From assembly GCA_002344005.1 (NCBI GenBank), contig DDTD01000046.1, positions 124,001 to 188,000 of the forward strand: a stretch of DNA of 64,000 bases, written 5' to 3'. This DNA comes from Ignavibacteria bacterium UBA2373 (GTDB lineage Bacteria; Bacteroidota; Ignavibacteria; Kapaibacteriales; UBA961). Of the stretch, positions 41,944-51,158 are shown in pieces; the stretch's first letter is position 1, and every line of letters starts with the position of its first letter. Below the pieces are notes generated by a model. It was not told the DNA's origin. It saw only the letters and a list, made by a program, of their open reading frames with translations, and searched no databases. The translations under genes and the position numbers were made by a program.

Positions 41944-43650
41944 ATGAAAATGAAACGCTGCATCTTATACTTTTTTATCGTTCTTCATTGTATGTGGATT
42001 TTCCCACATATATGCAATGGTGCGCAATCGCAATTATCTATACGACTTCCCGCAGGTAATAATGTAATGTTACCTGTGTATGAAATTGGTAAAAATTCTT
42101 ATATACAATTAGCAGATTTTGCCACAAAAATTTTTCCCGGTAGCAGTTATGATACATATCGTCATGAGATTTTATTTAAAAATGAAATAATACGATTCGC
42201 ACCAACATCATTTTTTGTTTCTCGATTTAATAATTATGAGGAGAATGTTGCACAAATGCCATTACCGTCCATTACAATACGTAATACGGTATATGTACCT
42301 ACGCCCCATGTTTTTACAATATTAGAAACATTAAAACTTTTTGCCGTTGATGTATTCCCGGAAAATATTACATTACATCATACTGCATATATGCAAAAGG
42401 AAAATGTGGATGAAATAAAAGTGGTAGAAGAAAATATACGTTTTGCTCAAACAGGCAAACCACAGGAAGAATCGCTACACAGTTCATTGCAAGACAACAA
42501 CAGCAATAAGCCTGGAGTATATAAATTACCGAGCGATTTAGCCATTCCTTCAAAAGACAAATTACTATATGCCGATAATATTATACAACAACGTTCCACT
42601 GTTGTGTCACCATTAATACACTCGATAACATTCAGTCGTGGAGAAAACAACATAGTATGTATTATACAAGCGGATAAAACAATTCCATCTTTCCAAAAGC
42701 CGGAAATTATACAGGGCAAATCCATTAAATTTCGTATTCCATCAGCAGCTTTTTCTCTAAAGCCCAAAGACATTGTCTATCCAAAAGAAATTGAGGCGGT
42801 GCAAACAGAAATAATTCGTGATATTGCAGTGATTACTATAGTGCTGAAAAAAGACATCGAGAATGCGCAAGCCACACGTGCCGGTAATTCGACACTTAAT
42901 ATCACCATACCATTCAATCATACACCTTCCGGTTCTTTATCCTCAGAGTTGAAAGATATACACATTATTTTAGATCCCGGACATGGGGGCGAGGATGTGG
43001 GTGCAATCGGTGTCAGTGGTGTCTATGAAAAAGATATTACCCTTGCGATTGCAAAAAAAGCAAAGCGAATTATTGAGGAATCCGTACCTGAAGCAATAGT
43101 CCACCTTACACGAGATAAAGATGTCTTTGTCGGATTAAAGCAACGCACAGATTTTGCTAATAAACAACAGGGCACATTGTTTATTAGTATTCATTGCAAT
43201 GCAGCTCCATCCAAACCACACACTGCCAATGGTTTTGAAGTCTATGTATTACGTCCCGGAAAAACTAAAGATGCCATTCGTGTTGCAGAGCGAGAAAATG
43301 CCTCTTTAGCGCTTGAAAAAAACAAAGATGCACAAAAGAAACTCACTGAGGAGCAGCTTATTCTCGCAACCATGGCACAATCAACATTTATGAAATTAAG
43401 CGATAAATATGCTGCAACATTACAAAAGAAAATCCAAAAAAAATCCACCCTTGCCGATAGAGGTATCGCTCAGGCGGGTTTTTATGTCCTTGTGGGTGCT
43501 TCTATGCCTAACGTTTTACTTGAAACGGCATTTATCACCAATAATAAAGATGAAGAATATATAACCTCAGAAAGAGGACAGCGCGCTATGGCTGAAGCAA
43601 TAGCAGAATCCGTAAAAGACTATATTTCTTCAATAAAGGAAAAGAAATAA
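41944..43650 (+). CDS. N-acetylmuramoyl-L-alanine amidase (Amidase_3)
   Basis: A 568-residue exported amidase that cuts the peptide from peptidoglycan MurNAc. The signal peptide ends near CNGAQ (about 27). Residues about 30-130 resemble a copper-amine-oxidase-N-like module. The AMIN-like middle (about 220-320) may target the wall. The zinc amidase domain starts at 340: LDPGHGGEDVGA (His347), GVYEKDIT (Glu), FISIHCNA (His), LLETAFITN (Glu), so all zinc and catalytic residues are present. ATG 41944 is preferred over TTG 41938. Confidence 0.92.
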   Translation: MKMKRCILYFFIVLHCMWIFPHICNGAQSQLSIRLPAGNNVMLPVYEIGKNSYIQLADFATKIFPGSSYDTYRHEILFKNEIIRFAPTSFFVSRFNNYEENVAQMPLPSITIRNTVYVPTPHVFTILETLKLFAVDVFPENITLHHTAYMQKENVDEIKVVEENIRFAQTGKPQEESLHSSLQDNNSNKPGVYKLPSDLAIPSKDKLLYADNIIQQRSTVVSPLIHSITFSRGENNIVCIIQADKTIPSFQKPEIIQGKSIKFRIPSAAFSLKPKDIVYPKEIEAVQTEIIRDIAVITIVLKKDIENAQATRAGNSTLNITIPFNHTPSGSLSSELKDIHIILDPGHGGEDVGAIGVSGVYEKDITLAIAKKAKRIIEESVPEAIVHLTRDKDVFVGLKQRTDFANKQQGTLFISIHCNAAPSKPHTANGFEVYVLRPGKTKDAIRVAERENASLALEKNKDAQKKLTEEQLILATMAQSTFMKLSDKYAATLQKKIQKKSTLADRGIAQAGFYVLVGASMPNVLLETAFITNNKDEEYITSERGQRAMAEAIAESVKDYISSIKEKK

Positions 43651-43660
43651 ATCAATATAG

Positions 43661-43999
43661 TTATTTCTTTGCCGGTCTGTCGTATTGGCAGCATGTATGT
43701 AATGAAGAATATGCTTCATCACTTGCTCTGATATCTTCCATATCATAACCACTGTCGGCGATTGATTTCTTAATGGCTGCAAGTGATATATGTGTATCAT
43801 CGAATGTTACTGATAGTTTTTTTGTTTTTTTACTCCATGAAACTGTCTTGACTCCCTCTAATGTATTGACGGCTTTTTCGATAGTTTTTTTGCACATTTT
43901 GCAATTACCATAGACGGTAAATGATTCGGTTTTTTCAGCAGCAAACGCGGTCATTATCTGCATAATACCAACTGAAAGATAGATAAGGATTCTTTTCAT
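43661..43999 (-). CDS. exported HMA-domain metal-binding protein
   Basis: A 112-residue protein. It has a signal peptide (1-20, ending AFAAE) and a heavy-metal-associated domain (about 24-92) with the metal-binding loop GNCKMCKKTIEKAV. The C-terminal tail carries an extra cysteine pair (HTCCQYDR). It is MerP/CopZ-like and would bind Cu(I), Hg(II) or a similar ion in the periplasm. It lies 36 nt downstream of the thioredoxin-like gene on the same strand. Confidence 0.85.
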   Translation of the reverse strand: MKRILIYLSVGIMQIMTAFAAEKTESFTVYGNCKMCKKTIEKAVNTLEGVKTVSWSKKTKKLSVTFDDTHISLAAIKKSIADSGYDMEDIRASDEAYSSLHTCCQYDRPAKK

Positions 44000-44035
44000 G
44001 ATATACCCTCTTGAATTATGATTTTTCTGAACTGA

Positions 44036-44650
44036 TTATATAGTTATTTCACATGCACTGAGAATATGGTCGCCTATTTCTTTTTCTATGCTTTTGCCTT
44101 TGTCTTGCGCATACCATTTATGTAATTGCAATTGATTATCAGATTTAGCCATACCTTCAGCTTTTCTTTGGATAAATTCTTGTGCTGCATGCGCCGGTCG
44201 CGGTCCCCATGTCCAGATTTCTTCTTCCGATTGTGTATCAAAAGCAATGATTTTAGGAATACTTCTTGTTCCATTTGTCAAATATTTATCCATTATCTCA
44301 GGAAAAGAATCGCGCAGTAAAAAACGAACAGTAATATGAGGAGATAATTTTGCAATAGAGAGAATATACGGTACTATTTGTGAAGAATCGCCGCACCAAT
44401 CTTCTGTAATTATCAGCCATGTCTGAGGTGCTTCTATTTTTTCAACGATTTTTATGATTTCGGGAGAAGGTGTGTAGGTTTTTTCAATTCGTGCTGACCG
44501 CTGTTTATTCAAAAGGACATACTGTAAATGGTCGTCTTGACTTTGTGACGATGGGTCAGAAGCTAAATGCGCTCTTTGTGAAAAATATTGATTGTATTCA
44601 TCGGGTGATAAACCACTTGAATACGCTGTTTGCAATACAGATGTATTCAT
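44036..44650 (-). CDS. thioredoxin-fold protein with WCGDSS motif
   Basis: A 204-residue cytoplasmic protein. A thioredoxin fold occupies about 60-180. The active site reads EDWCGDSSQ, so the second cysteine of CxxC is replaced by Ser. The cis-Pro motif is RSIPKIIAFD. WCGD-type proteins are common in Bacteroidota; without the resolving cysteine, a monothiol or bacilliredoxin-like role is more likely than dithiol reduction. Upstream of, and probably cotranscribed with, the HMA protein. Confidence 0.82.
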   Translation of the reverse strand: MNTSVLQTAYSSGLSPDEYNQYFSQRAHLASDPSSQSQDDHLQYVLLNKQRSARIEKTYTPSPEIIKIVEKIEAPQTWLIITEDWCGDSSQIVPYILSIAKLSPHITVRFLLRDSFPEIMDKYLTNGTRSIPKIIAFDTQSEEEIWTWGPRPAHAAQEFIQRKAEGMAKSDNQLQLHKWYAQDKGKSIEKEIGDHILSACEITI

Positions 44651-44753
44651 AAATTTTCTCTAAAAATGTAAACTGATGCCCTTTAGACGGAGCATCAAGA
44701 GTTTTCATTGATACAGTACTTACTCTGAAATTACAGACAGGCTTGTCGTTTAT

Positions 44754-46403
44754 TTATCGTTGATTTGAAATCGCCGGATGCAATGTACGGTAGTAATCGG
44801 ATGTTTCTAATTTTTTTGCCGCTGTATCAATGGTAATATCGTCATATACTGAGCGTTGGATTCTTTGTCTTTTTGGTTCAAAACGCGCCCAGATTTCCTT
44901 TTCAAGTAATTTGACGAATAATGGATATTTATCAAAACCTTTACTTTTTTGTTCTTTTTCAAGCAATTTTTCAATTTGCTCTATTTGTGCAATCACTTTG
45001 GATGAATAACCATCTTTTTCTGCGGATGAACGTAATTTTTTTACGGTATTCATTGCACCATAGCTATATTTATCATTGGCAGCAATATATTCCTCAAATT
45101 CTTTCAGAACCTTTTTATTCACTGTAAAATCTTGCGGTAAATCATTGATTTTTGCCGCATATTCATTTGCAAATTTAGTAAAAAGCGATGATTTTACTAT
45201 ACGAGCTATATCTGACGGTAATTGTTCTTGTTGAATCTCAATATCGGGCGTAATACCTTTTTTATCACGCATAGGTCTTCCATTATTTGTGTAAAATATG
45301 GCACCCGAATCTGCTATTTGACTTAATCCACGATACTTACGAGCAAAATCAAATTTTTGAATTAATCGTCCCGAAGGTGTATAATATTTTGAGGTTGTCA
45401 TTTTTAATGTGGAATTATATGGCAAAGGTACTATTGTTTGTACCAAGCCCTTACCGAAAGAATTTTCACCGACAATAATGCCTCTGTCTAAATCTTGTAT
45501 AGCACCGGCTAATACTTCGCTCGCACTTGCACTGTTGCCATTAATCAGTACTGCCAAACGAACATTCGGCTCCATAGGATTTATTAGGGAACGATATATT
45601 TTGTTTTCGCGGAACTCACGTCCTTTTGTTGTAACAATAGTGCTGCCTGTGGGTACAAATATTTTTGCAATTTCTATGGCTGATTCGAGCAATCCGCCGG
45701 GATTATCGCGCAAATCCAAAATCACTCCTGCCAAAGGTCTTTGTTCTTGCAAACGAATCAATGCCTCACGCACTTCATCTGCACTTTTTCTGGAAAATCT
45801 CTCCAAGCGCACATATCCAATACTGTCATGAACAAAACCACTGTAGGAAACGTTTTGTACTGTGATATTTTGTCGTGTCAAAACAACGCGCACCATATCA
45901 CTCATGCCCTCGCGTGAGATTGTGAACACAGCCGTTGTACCTTCTTTACCGCGAGTATATTTGCGCAAGCCGACAGTAGTTTCATTTTGTATAAATGCTG
46001 TGTCAATTTTTATGAGTCTGTCGCCTATACGCAGCCCATTTCTTTCTGCGGATGTACCTTCATAAATATCCGTTATGGTTAAAATACTGTCACGAACAGC
46101 AGCATTAAAACCAAAACCAATATATGTTCCTGTGGTGAGAATATCTATATCATCACTTTCGCCTTCTTCATAAAGCTTTGTGTATGGATCCAATTCCGTC
46201 AGCATATTCTCTATGCCAAGTTTAACAAATTTCTCAGGGTCAATTTCATCCACATAGTTTTGGCTCACCTCACGAAACAATGTACCGAAAATTTCCAATG
46301 ACCGATTAATTTTATGATAATCGGCATCACTTTTCTTCGGAACCACTGCACTAAGCGAAGAAGTACAGAAAAGAACTGCTATGATGGAAAAATAAAGTCG
46401 CAT
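44754..46403 (-). CDS. S41 C-terminal processing protease (CtpA-like)
   Basis: A 549-residue periplasmic serine protease. The signal peptide ends near LSAVV (about 20). A PDZ domain lies at about 85-165 (GFNAAVRDSILTITDI, GLRIGDRLIKID). The S41 core holds Ser293 in SASASE and Lys318 in NSFGKGLVQT, 25 residues apart as in Prc/CtpA. A Lys/Glu-rich helical C-terminal region (about 400-549) is longer than in minimal CtpA proteins and typical of Bacteroidota. Likely substrates are envelope proteins. Confidence 0.94.
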   Translation of the reverse strand: MRLYFSIIAVLFCTSSLSAVVPKKSDADYHKINRSLEIFGTLFREVSQNYVDEIDPEKFVKLGIENMLTELDPYTKLYEEGESDDIDILTTGTYIGFGFNAAVRDSILTITDIYEGTSAERNGLRIGDRLIKIDTAFIQNETTVGLRKYTRGKEGTTAVFTISREGMSDMVRVVLTRQNITVQNVSYSGFVHDSIGYVRLERFSRKSADEVREALIRLQEQRPLAGVILDLRDNPGGLLESAIEIAKIFVPTGSTIVTTKGREFRENKIYRSLINPMEPNVRLAVLINGNSASASEVLAGAIQDLDRGIIVGENSFGKGLVQTIVPLPYNSTLKMTTSKYYTPSGRLIQKFDFARKYRGLSQIADSGAIFYTNNGRPMRDKKGITPDIEIQQEQLPSDIARIVKSSLFTKFANEYAAKINDLPQDFTVNKKVLKEFEEYIAANDKYSYGAMNTVKKLRSSAEKDGYSSKVIAQIEQIEKLLEKEQKSKGFDKYPLFVKLLEKEIWARFEPKRQRIQRSVYDDITIDTAAKKLETSDYYRTLHPAISNQR

Positions 46404-46605
46404 TTCCCTGATGTAAATAAAAAAAATTTGAACAAGTACCGTGCCGTTAGAATTTTTTGGCTATTATTAGCCATGCTTTATTGTAAGGTATTGTTTTTTA
46501 TTCAAGCAAAACAACGCAATAATGAGGAGTTAATGCTACGTGAATATACGCATGAGAGTAGAGTTCGACCTTTTTATGGCTTTCGTTGATGCATGGCAAT
46601 GATAT

Positions 46606-46640
46606 AAAAAAGGGACATTCATTGTGATGAACATCCCTTT
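46606..46640 (-). terminator. terminator of dnaA
   Basis: AAGGGA/TCCCTT outer pairs with inner TTCA/TGAA pairing around a short loop; the minus strand continues with six T. It lies 24 nt downstream of the dnaA stop. Confidence 0.8.
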
Positions 46641-46663
46641 GAGGTCTATGCTGCATGCCTTGG

Positions 46664-48160
46664 TTAATAACCAAATCGTTTTGATAAATGTTCTATTGCT
46701 GTTTGCACTGTCTTATCGGTTTTTAAGTAATTTTCAATCATTTCGCAAGAATGTAACACGGTTGTATGGTCACGTCCTCCAAAATTCGCCCCTATACTTT
46801 TCAGCGATAATTGTGTCATCTGTTTCGTTAAATACATGGCAACTTGGCGTGCCAGCACAATTTCATGCTTTCTGGTTTTGCCCTCAAGTGCTTCCAAAGT
46901 AAACTTAAAATATGAAGCCACAGCTTTTTTAATATCATCAATGGTTAATGATTGCTGAGGAATGGTTTGGGAATATCCTTTCACCACTTCTTGAGCAAGC
47001 TGCAATGACATTTCCCTATTGTCCAAAGATACCTTAGCCAATACGCTAATAAGAGCACCTTCCAATTCTCTCACACTTGAGCCGATATTACGAGCAAGGT
47101 ATTCGGCAACAGGTGCAGAAACTTCAAACCCTTCATCTGCACTTTTACGCTGAATAATTGCTAATCGTGTTTCATAATCAGGTGGTTGAATATCCACCGT
47201 TAACCCCCACTGAAAGCGTGAGAGCAAACGTTCATCCACACCACGCAACTCTTTGGGCGGTTTATCGCTTGAAAGTATAATTTGCTTACCGGATTGATAG
47301 AGCGCATTAAATGTATGGAAGAAATTATCTTGTGTTTTTTCTTTACCACTGAAAAATTGAATATCATCCACGATGAGTACATCAATGCTGCGGTAAAAAT
47401 TAGTAAATTCATTCACCTTGTTATTTTGGATTGCATTCACATATTCGATGGTAAAACGCTCGGAATTGGTATAGAATACACGCAAATTGCGGTTATTTTG
47501 CACAATATGGTTACCTATCGCCTGTATAAGGTGCGTTTTTCCCAAACCTGTGCCGCCATAAATACATAATGGATTGAATTTTGTTTTCCCCGGCGAGTCG
47601 GACACAGCAAGCGCCGCCGATACAGCAAGTTGATTGCTGTCGCCACGTATAAAATTATCAAAAATATAGCGCGGATTAAGATATGTCGGATAATGCTGAA
47701 CCGCTTGAGGAGTATTAATGAATGGCAAAGCTGCCTGACCGGATGTCGGTGCCGGCGGATTGCGCAATGCCGGTAAAGTAATGGCACGATCTTCCAAGGA
47801 ACTTTTGCCCTTATCAACGACGACTTGATATTGTAAACGTGCTTTTGACCCTAAAACTTGACTCACTACTTTGCGTAACAAAGTAAAGTAATGCTCTTCA
47901 ATCCACTCACAAAAGAACTGACTTGGAACAGATATAACAAGCACATCTTCCTGCCAGCGAAGTGCTTTTGTGGGAGCAAACCATGTTTTGAACATCTGGT
48001 CGCCAATATTATCTTTAATCAACTGAAGACAGACATCCCAAAGCTCTATAGCTTTGGGGTCATCAGTTAATTCAACTGTATCTATTGTATGTTTTTTTAT
48101 TGGTTTTTTTATTTCCGCCAAAGACGGGAACAAATTAAATGTCTCTAAAGCTTTTCCCAA
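46664..48160 (-). CDS. dnaA: chromosomal replication initiator DnaA
   Basis: A 498-residue initiator. Domain I (about 38-115, LWDVCLQLIKDNI) follows an unusual ~37-residue N-terminal extension. A Pro/Ala-rich linker is at about 120-160. The AAA+ domain has Walker A GGTGLGKT at 202-209, Walker B VLIVDDIQFF and LSSDKPPKEL. The C-terminal DNA-binding signature is FGGRDHTTVLHSC. The start is TTG 48160, with a near-perfect GGAGGT 4 nt upstream. No ATG or other credible start fits before domain I. Transcribed alone, with a terminator; no dnaN is adjacent. Confidence 0.96.
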   Translation of the reverse strand: MGKALETFNLFPSLAEIKKPIKKHTIDTVELTDDPKAIELWDVCLQLIKDNIGDQMFKTWFAPTKALRWQEDVLVISVPSQFFCEWIEEHYFTLLRKVVSQVLGSKARLQYQVVVDKGKSSLEDRAITLPALRNPPAPTSGQAALPFINTPQAVQHYPTYLNPRYIFDNFIRGDSNQLAVSAALAVSDSPGKTKFNPLCIYGGTGLGKTHLIQAIGNHIVQNNRNLRVFYTNSERFTIEYVNAIQNNKVNEFTNFYRSIDVLIVDDIQFFSGKEKTQDNFFHTFNALYQSGKQIILSSDKPPKELRGVDERLLSRFQWGLTVDIQPPDYETRLAIIQRKSADEGFEVSAPVAEYLARNIGSSVRELEGALISVLAKVSLDNREMSLQLAQEVVKGYSQTIPQQSLTIDDIKKAVASYFKFTLEALEGKTRKHEIVLARQVAMYLTKQMTQLSLKSIGANFGGRDHTTVLHSCEMIENYLKTDKTVQTAIEHLSKRFGY

Positions 48161-48691
48161 GCTTACCTCCGTTGATGTTTCCCCCCTATTTGAAAATTAC
48201 TCACAGAACGTTACCTAATGTTCCTCACATTCATAATCACAGACAATCAGCCATGCCGAATGATTGCTTCAGCCATGACTTATGTGACTTCTTTGTGTTT
48301 TGTAGTAGGTAGCGTATGCCCTCCTTAAATGCTGCTTTATAGCATACGCCGTGGTGTAGTATGAAGTTGTGAAATGCGAACGAGTGTGGAACACTTGCTC
48401 TTATTTCGAGTGCGAAAATGCGGATAAATCAGCCATATTTCCAAATCTGGACGCAGATATTTTTTTTCAAAAACCACTTGCATATCTGGAACTCTGTTTG
48501 AGATGTCCGTTTTATGCACGTTTCACGTAAAGAGTAAGTGGAAAACTACATGGAAGATATTGATAAAAAACAACTTACACAACGATAAAAAAAACGGGGT
48601 CGCCCCCGTTTCACGCATAATACTATGATTTTTTTGAACTTGCGATTGAGTGTCACCAAGCGACCATCTCATAACTTTTTTGCAAGAAACT
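48161..48691. other. dnaA upstream region
   Basis: 531 nt without a gene. It contains a widely spaced inverted repeat GCGTATGC/GCATACGC (48312-48319 with 48342-48349) and a terminator (48586-48611). Only imperfect DnaA-box-like words were found (TTATGCACG near 48512; TGTTCCACA on the minus strand near 48385). It is not a convincing origin. Confidence 0.5.
48586..48611 (-). terminator. terminator of the ABC exporter operon
   Basis: AAACGGGG pairs with CCCCGTTT (48592-48599 with 48604-48611, one C bulge). On the minus strand it is followed by eight T. It ends the transcript of the three minus-strand genes 50924-48692. Confidence 0.85.
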
Positions 48692-49099
48692 TTATTTTCC
48701 CAACAGTACAGACAGCCCGGCAGGAAGACGACTGATTCCTATCATAATGAAAACGATGAACCCCAAAGTCATGAACAAGGTATTGCGGAAGCGTATGCTG
48801 TCCTCCGCAGTACGCCATTTGGCAGCCAAATGCAATAAACCAACACCAATCAGATTGGTGATTGCATGCTCCATACGCAAACGATCGAAACCTACCTCAA
48901 TGGTCATCATGGTAAACAAAACAAGTCCCATCAAGGTCTGTATATCAGCCGAAGAGGTTAGCACAATACCCAAGATTCTGTCAAGTTTGCCGAATTTCGA
49001 TTTCATCAACCAACTCAAGGTATATTTTACCAGCACAAGGGCTGTGGCTAAAAAAACAATATTGCGCCAATGAGAATGGGCAATCAAAAGTATATCCAT
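48692..49099 (-). CDS. four-helix membrane protein, function unknown
   Basis: A 135-residue protein with four predicted membrane helices (about 12-31, 54-72, 78-95 and 107-128). Conserved-looking features are HSHWRNIVF near the N-terminus, KFGKLDRILGIVLTSSADIQ, and MEHAITNLIG, with histidines that could bind a ligand. I do not recognise a named family. A GGAGG lies 6 nt before the ATG. Last gene of a minus-strand operon behind the ABC permease (42-nt gap). Confidence 0.7.
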   Translation of the reverse strand: MDILLIAHSHWRNIVFLATALVLVKYTLSWLMKSKFGKLDRILGIVLTSSADIQTLMGLVLFTMMTIEVGFDRLRMEHAITNLIGVGLLHLAAKWRTAEDSIRFRNTLFMTLGFIVFIMIGISRLPAGLSVLLGK

Positions 49100-49141
49100 A
49101 AAATCCTCCGAAAAACTGAAGGTGTGAGAAAAAAATATGTG

Positions 49142-49978
49142 TTAGGTTAATATATCTTTTTTCAACATGATGCCCAAAGAGGCAGCATAGAAGACGATAC
49201 AATGCCCCACCAGAATTGTTGCCGACATGAGAATCCTCGATGTTTCCGGCGGATTATCAAATATCATACGCCATCCCACCAAATGATTGGTGAAAAACAG
49301 CGGACGCACGACATCTAATGATTCCGCATCAAGTGATGAGATGATGGTAAAGACAATAATGATTGCCATTGTCCCCACGATAGGTCCGATGGCATTTTCG
49401 ACCAATGCCGAGAATAGAAAAGCCAATGATGCGACTGTGGTCATGCTCAAGGAAGCATACATATAGCTCAGACCAAAACGCCATAGAATATCACTTTCCT
49501 GCAATATCGTAATCTTACTGCCTATGATAAGCAATTCCCCTTTGCCGAAAAATAGGACGCTCAAGCCCAAACTCAATACACTCATCCATAGAATTAATGC
49601 ATTCACATAGATAAGAGCTGCAAAGAACTTGGCTGTGACCACACTAAAGCGCGACACAGGACGAGTCAATATCATCCTATATGTGCCTGCAGTTGCTTCA
49701 CCCGCCAACATATCGCCCGCAACAAGCGATATAAGCAATGGAATATGAACAAATAAGCTGTTCAACACAATAAATGCAATTAAGTATCCATTCGTTAAAT
49801 CGCCCGAAAACTCAAACATTTGGCGCAATGACTGTGTGAACAATGCAAAGTATTGCTCACCCTCCGAGTACATTGCCACCTGAATAATGGGCACCAAAAT
49901 CCCCACTGCAATAAAACCTATATAACTTCGCCACTTAGAAAAAATCTTTATCAACTCGATATGTAAAATTGTCAGCAT
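49142..49978 (-). CDS. ABC-2 type permease
   Basis: A 278-residue membrane protein with six predicted helices, NatB/ABC-2 type: MLTILHIELIKIFSKWRSYI at the N-terminus, then AGDMLAGEATAGTYRMILTR, a hallmark of this permease class. Start at ATG 49978 with AAGGGGAG upstream. The open frame runs further upstream into the ATPase gene but lacks the family N-terminus. It pairs with the ATPase 16 nt upstream. Export substrate unknown. Confidence 0.9.
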   Translation of the reverse strand: MLTILHIELIKIFSKWRSYIGFIAVGILVPIIQVAMYSEGEQYFALFTQSLRQMFEFSGDLTNGYLIAFIVLNSLFVHIPLLISLVAGDMLAGEATAGTYRMILTRPVSRFSVVTAKFFAALIYVNALILWMSVLSLGLSVLFFGKGELLIIGSKITILQESDILWRFGLSYMYASLSMTTVASLAFLFSALVENAIGPIVGTMAIIIVFTIISSLDAESLDVVRPLFFTNHLVGWRMIFDNPPETSRILMSATILVGHCIVFYAASLGIMLKKDILT

Positions 49979-49994
49979 ATTCTCCCCTTTTGGC

Positions 49995-50924
49995 TTATCC
50001 GTGACCGGAATGTTTTGTGATGGATAAAAAGTATTCTTCCAATGATCGCTTGGCTTCAATACCAAGTACGGCAATGCCATTATTCACTAAGTACTCATTA
50101 ATGGCTGCGGTATCATTGTGCTCCATATCGAGCATGATGTCCGCATTATCTGTCATGGTGATAAATTTGCTCCATGGCGATTGGCGTAAAAGTTCAAGAG
50201 CTTTATCCGGTTCTGAAGTGGTAAAACGTACCACAGAATGACCCTGCAACAAAAGCTGACGCACTTCGCCCTCCACCACAGTTTTGCCTTTATTGATAAT
50301 CGCCATTCGATTGGCTATCATCTCCACTTCGGGAAGTATATGGGAAGATAAAAAGATGGTTTTCTCTTGTTCATTGGCAAGCATCAAGATCAGATCGCGC
50401 ATTTCCTTCACGCCCACAGGATCCAGACCATTCGTTGGTTCATCAAGAATAATTAATTGAGGATTATGGAGCAATGCCTGCGCTATGCCCAAACGTTGTT
50501 TCATTCCATAGGAAAAGGTTTTTACTTTACTCTCGGCACGCTCATGCAAATTCACCAATTCCAATACCTTCATAATATTGCTTCGTGAAGTATCGGCACC
50601 GGACAATCTGCCCAATAATTCCATGTTTTTAAAAGCACTCAGATATAAGTAAAAATCCGGCTTTTCAACTATCGCACCGATATTGCGCAATATCTCATTA
50701 CGATGCGTAAACAGCGAATGACCAAATACGCTGATGCTGCCGGAAGTCGGGCGGATTAAGGTCATCAACATACGGATGGTGGTACTTTTTCCGGCACCAT
50801 TCGGACCCAAAAAGCCGAAGATATCACCCCGATAGACCGTCAAATCAAGATTATCTACTGCACGAAAATTGCCAAAATCTTTCGTCAAACCCCGTATCTC
50901 TATCACGGGTTGAGCATGAGTCAT
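49995..50924 (-). CDS. ABC transporter ATP-binding protein
   Basis: A 309-residue ATPase. Walker A is GPNGAGKST, the signature FSYGMKQRLGIAQAL, Walker B LIILDEPTNGLDP, and the switch His is in SSHILPEVE. A C-terminal DrrA-like extension is at about 215-309. ATG 50924 is used; TTG 50936 would add four residues. It forms an exporter with the ABC-2 permease; the small membrane protein may be a third component. Confidence 0.93.
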   Translation of the reverse strand: MTHAQPVIEIRGLTKDFGNFRAVDNLDLTVYRGDIFGFLGPNGAGKSTTIRMLMTLIRPTSGSISVFGHSLFTHRNEILRNIGAIVEKPDFYLYLSAFKNMELLGRLSGADTSRSNIMKVLELVNLHERAESKVKTFSYGMKQRLGIAQALLHNPQLIILDEPTNGLDPVGVKEMRDLILMLANEQEKTIFLSSHILPEVEMIANRMAIINKGKTVVEGEVRQLLLQGHSVVRFTTSEPDKALELLRQSPWSKFITMTDNADIMLDMEHNDTAAINEYLVNNGIAVLGIEAKRSLEEYFLSITKHSGHG

Positions 50925-51098
50925 ACTATGTCCCAAATTGGTAACGATATGCTTTCAACCTTGCAATACTCCCCTGTCTCTATGTTCCACAGCATATCAA
51001 AAAAACTCATATCACGTATGACATTGCGAATTGTTGGAGTCAATAAATCCAAAAAACTATGTACTTTTCACAGTTGAACGTGAGAAAACTATAATCAC

Positions 51099-51133
51099 TT
51101 GCATAATGCATCAAAAGAAAACAACTAATTTTG
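51099..51133 (+). promoter_or_regulatory. candidate promoter of the LigB-type dioxygenase
   Basis: TAATTTTG (51126-51133) is a perfect -7 element. The nearest TTG (51099-51101) gives a 24-nt spacer, longer than optimum. It is 25 nt upstream of ATG 51159. Confidence 0.45.
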
Positions 51134-51158
51134 ATACCATCATTTGAGTGCATTCAGT

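Noticed and set aside
46314..46589. 91-codon plus-strand frame between the CtpA-like gene and dnaA
   Set aside because: It overlaps the protease N-terminus antisense and shows no family pattern or ribosome-binding site.
48161..48691. Replication origin next to dnaA
   Set aside because: Only imperfect DnaA-box-like words were found, without clustering or an AT-rich unwinding tract.
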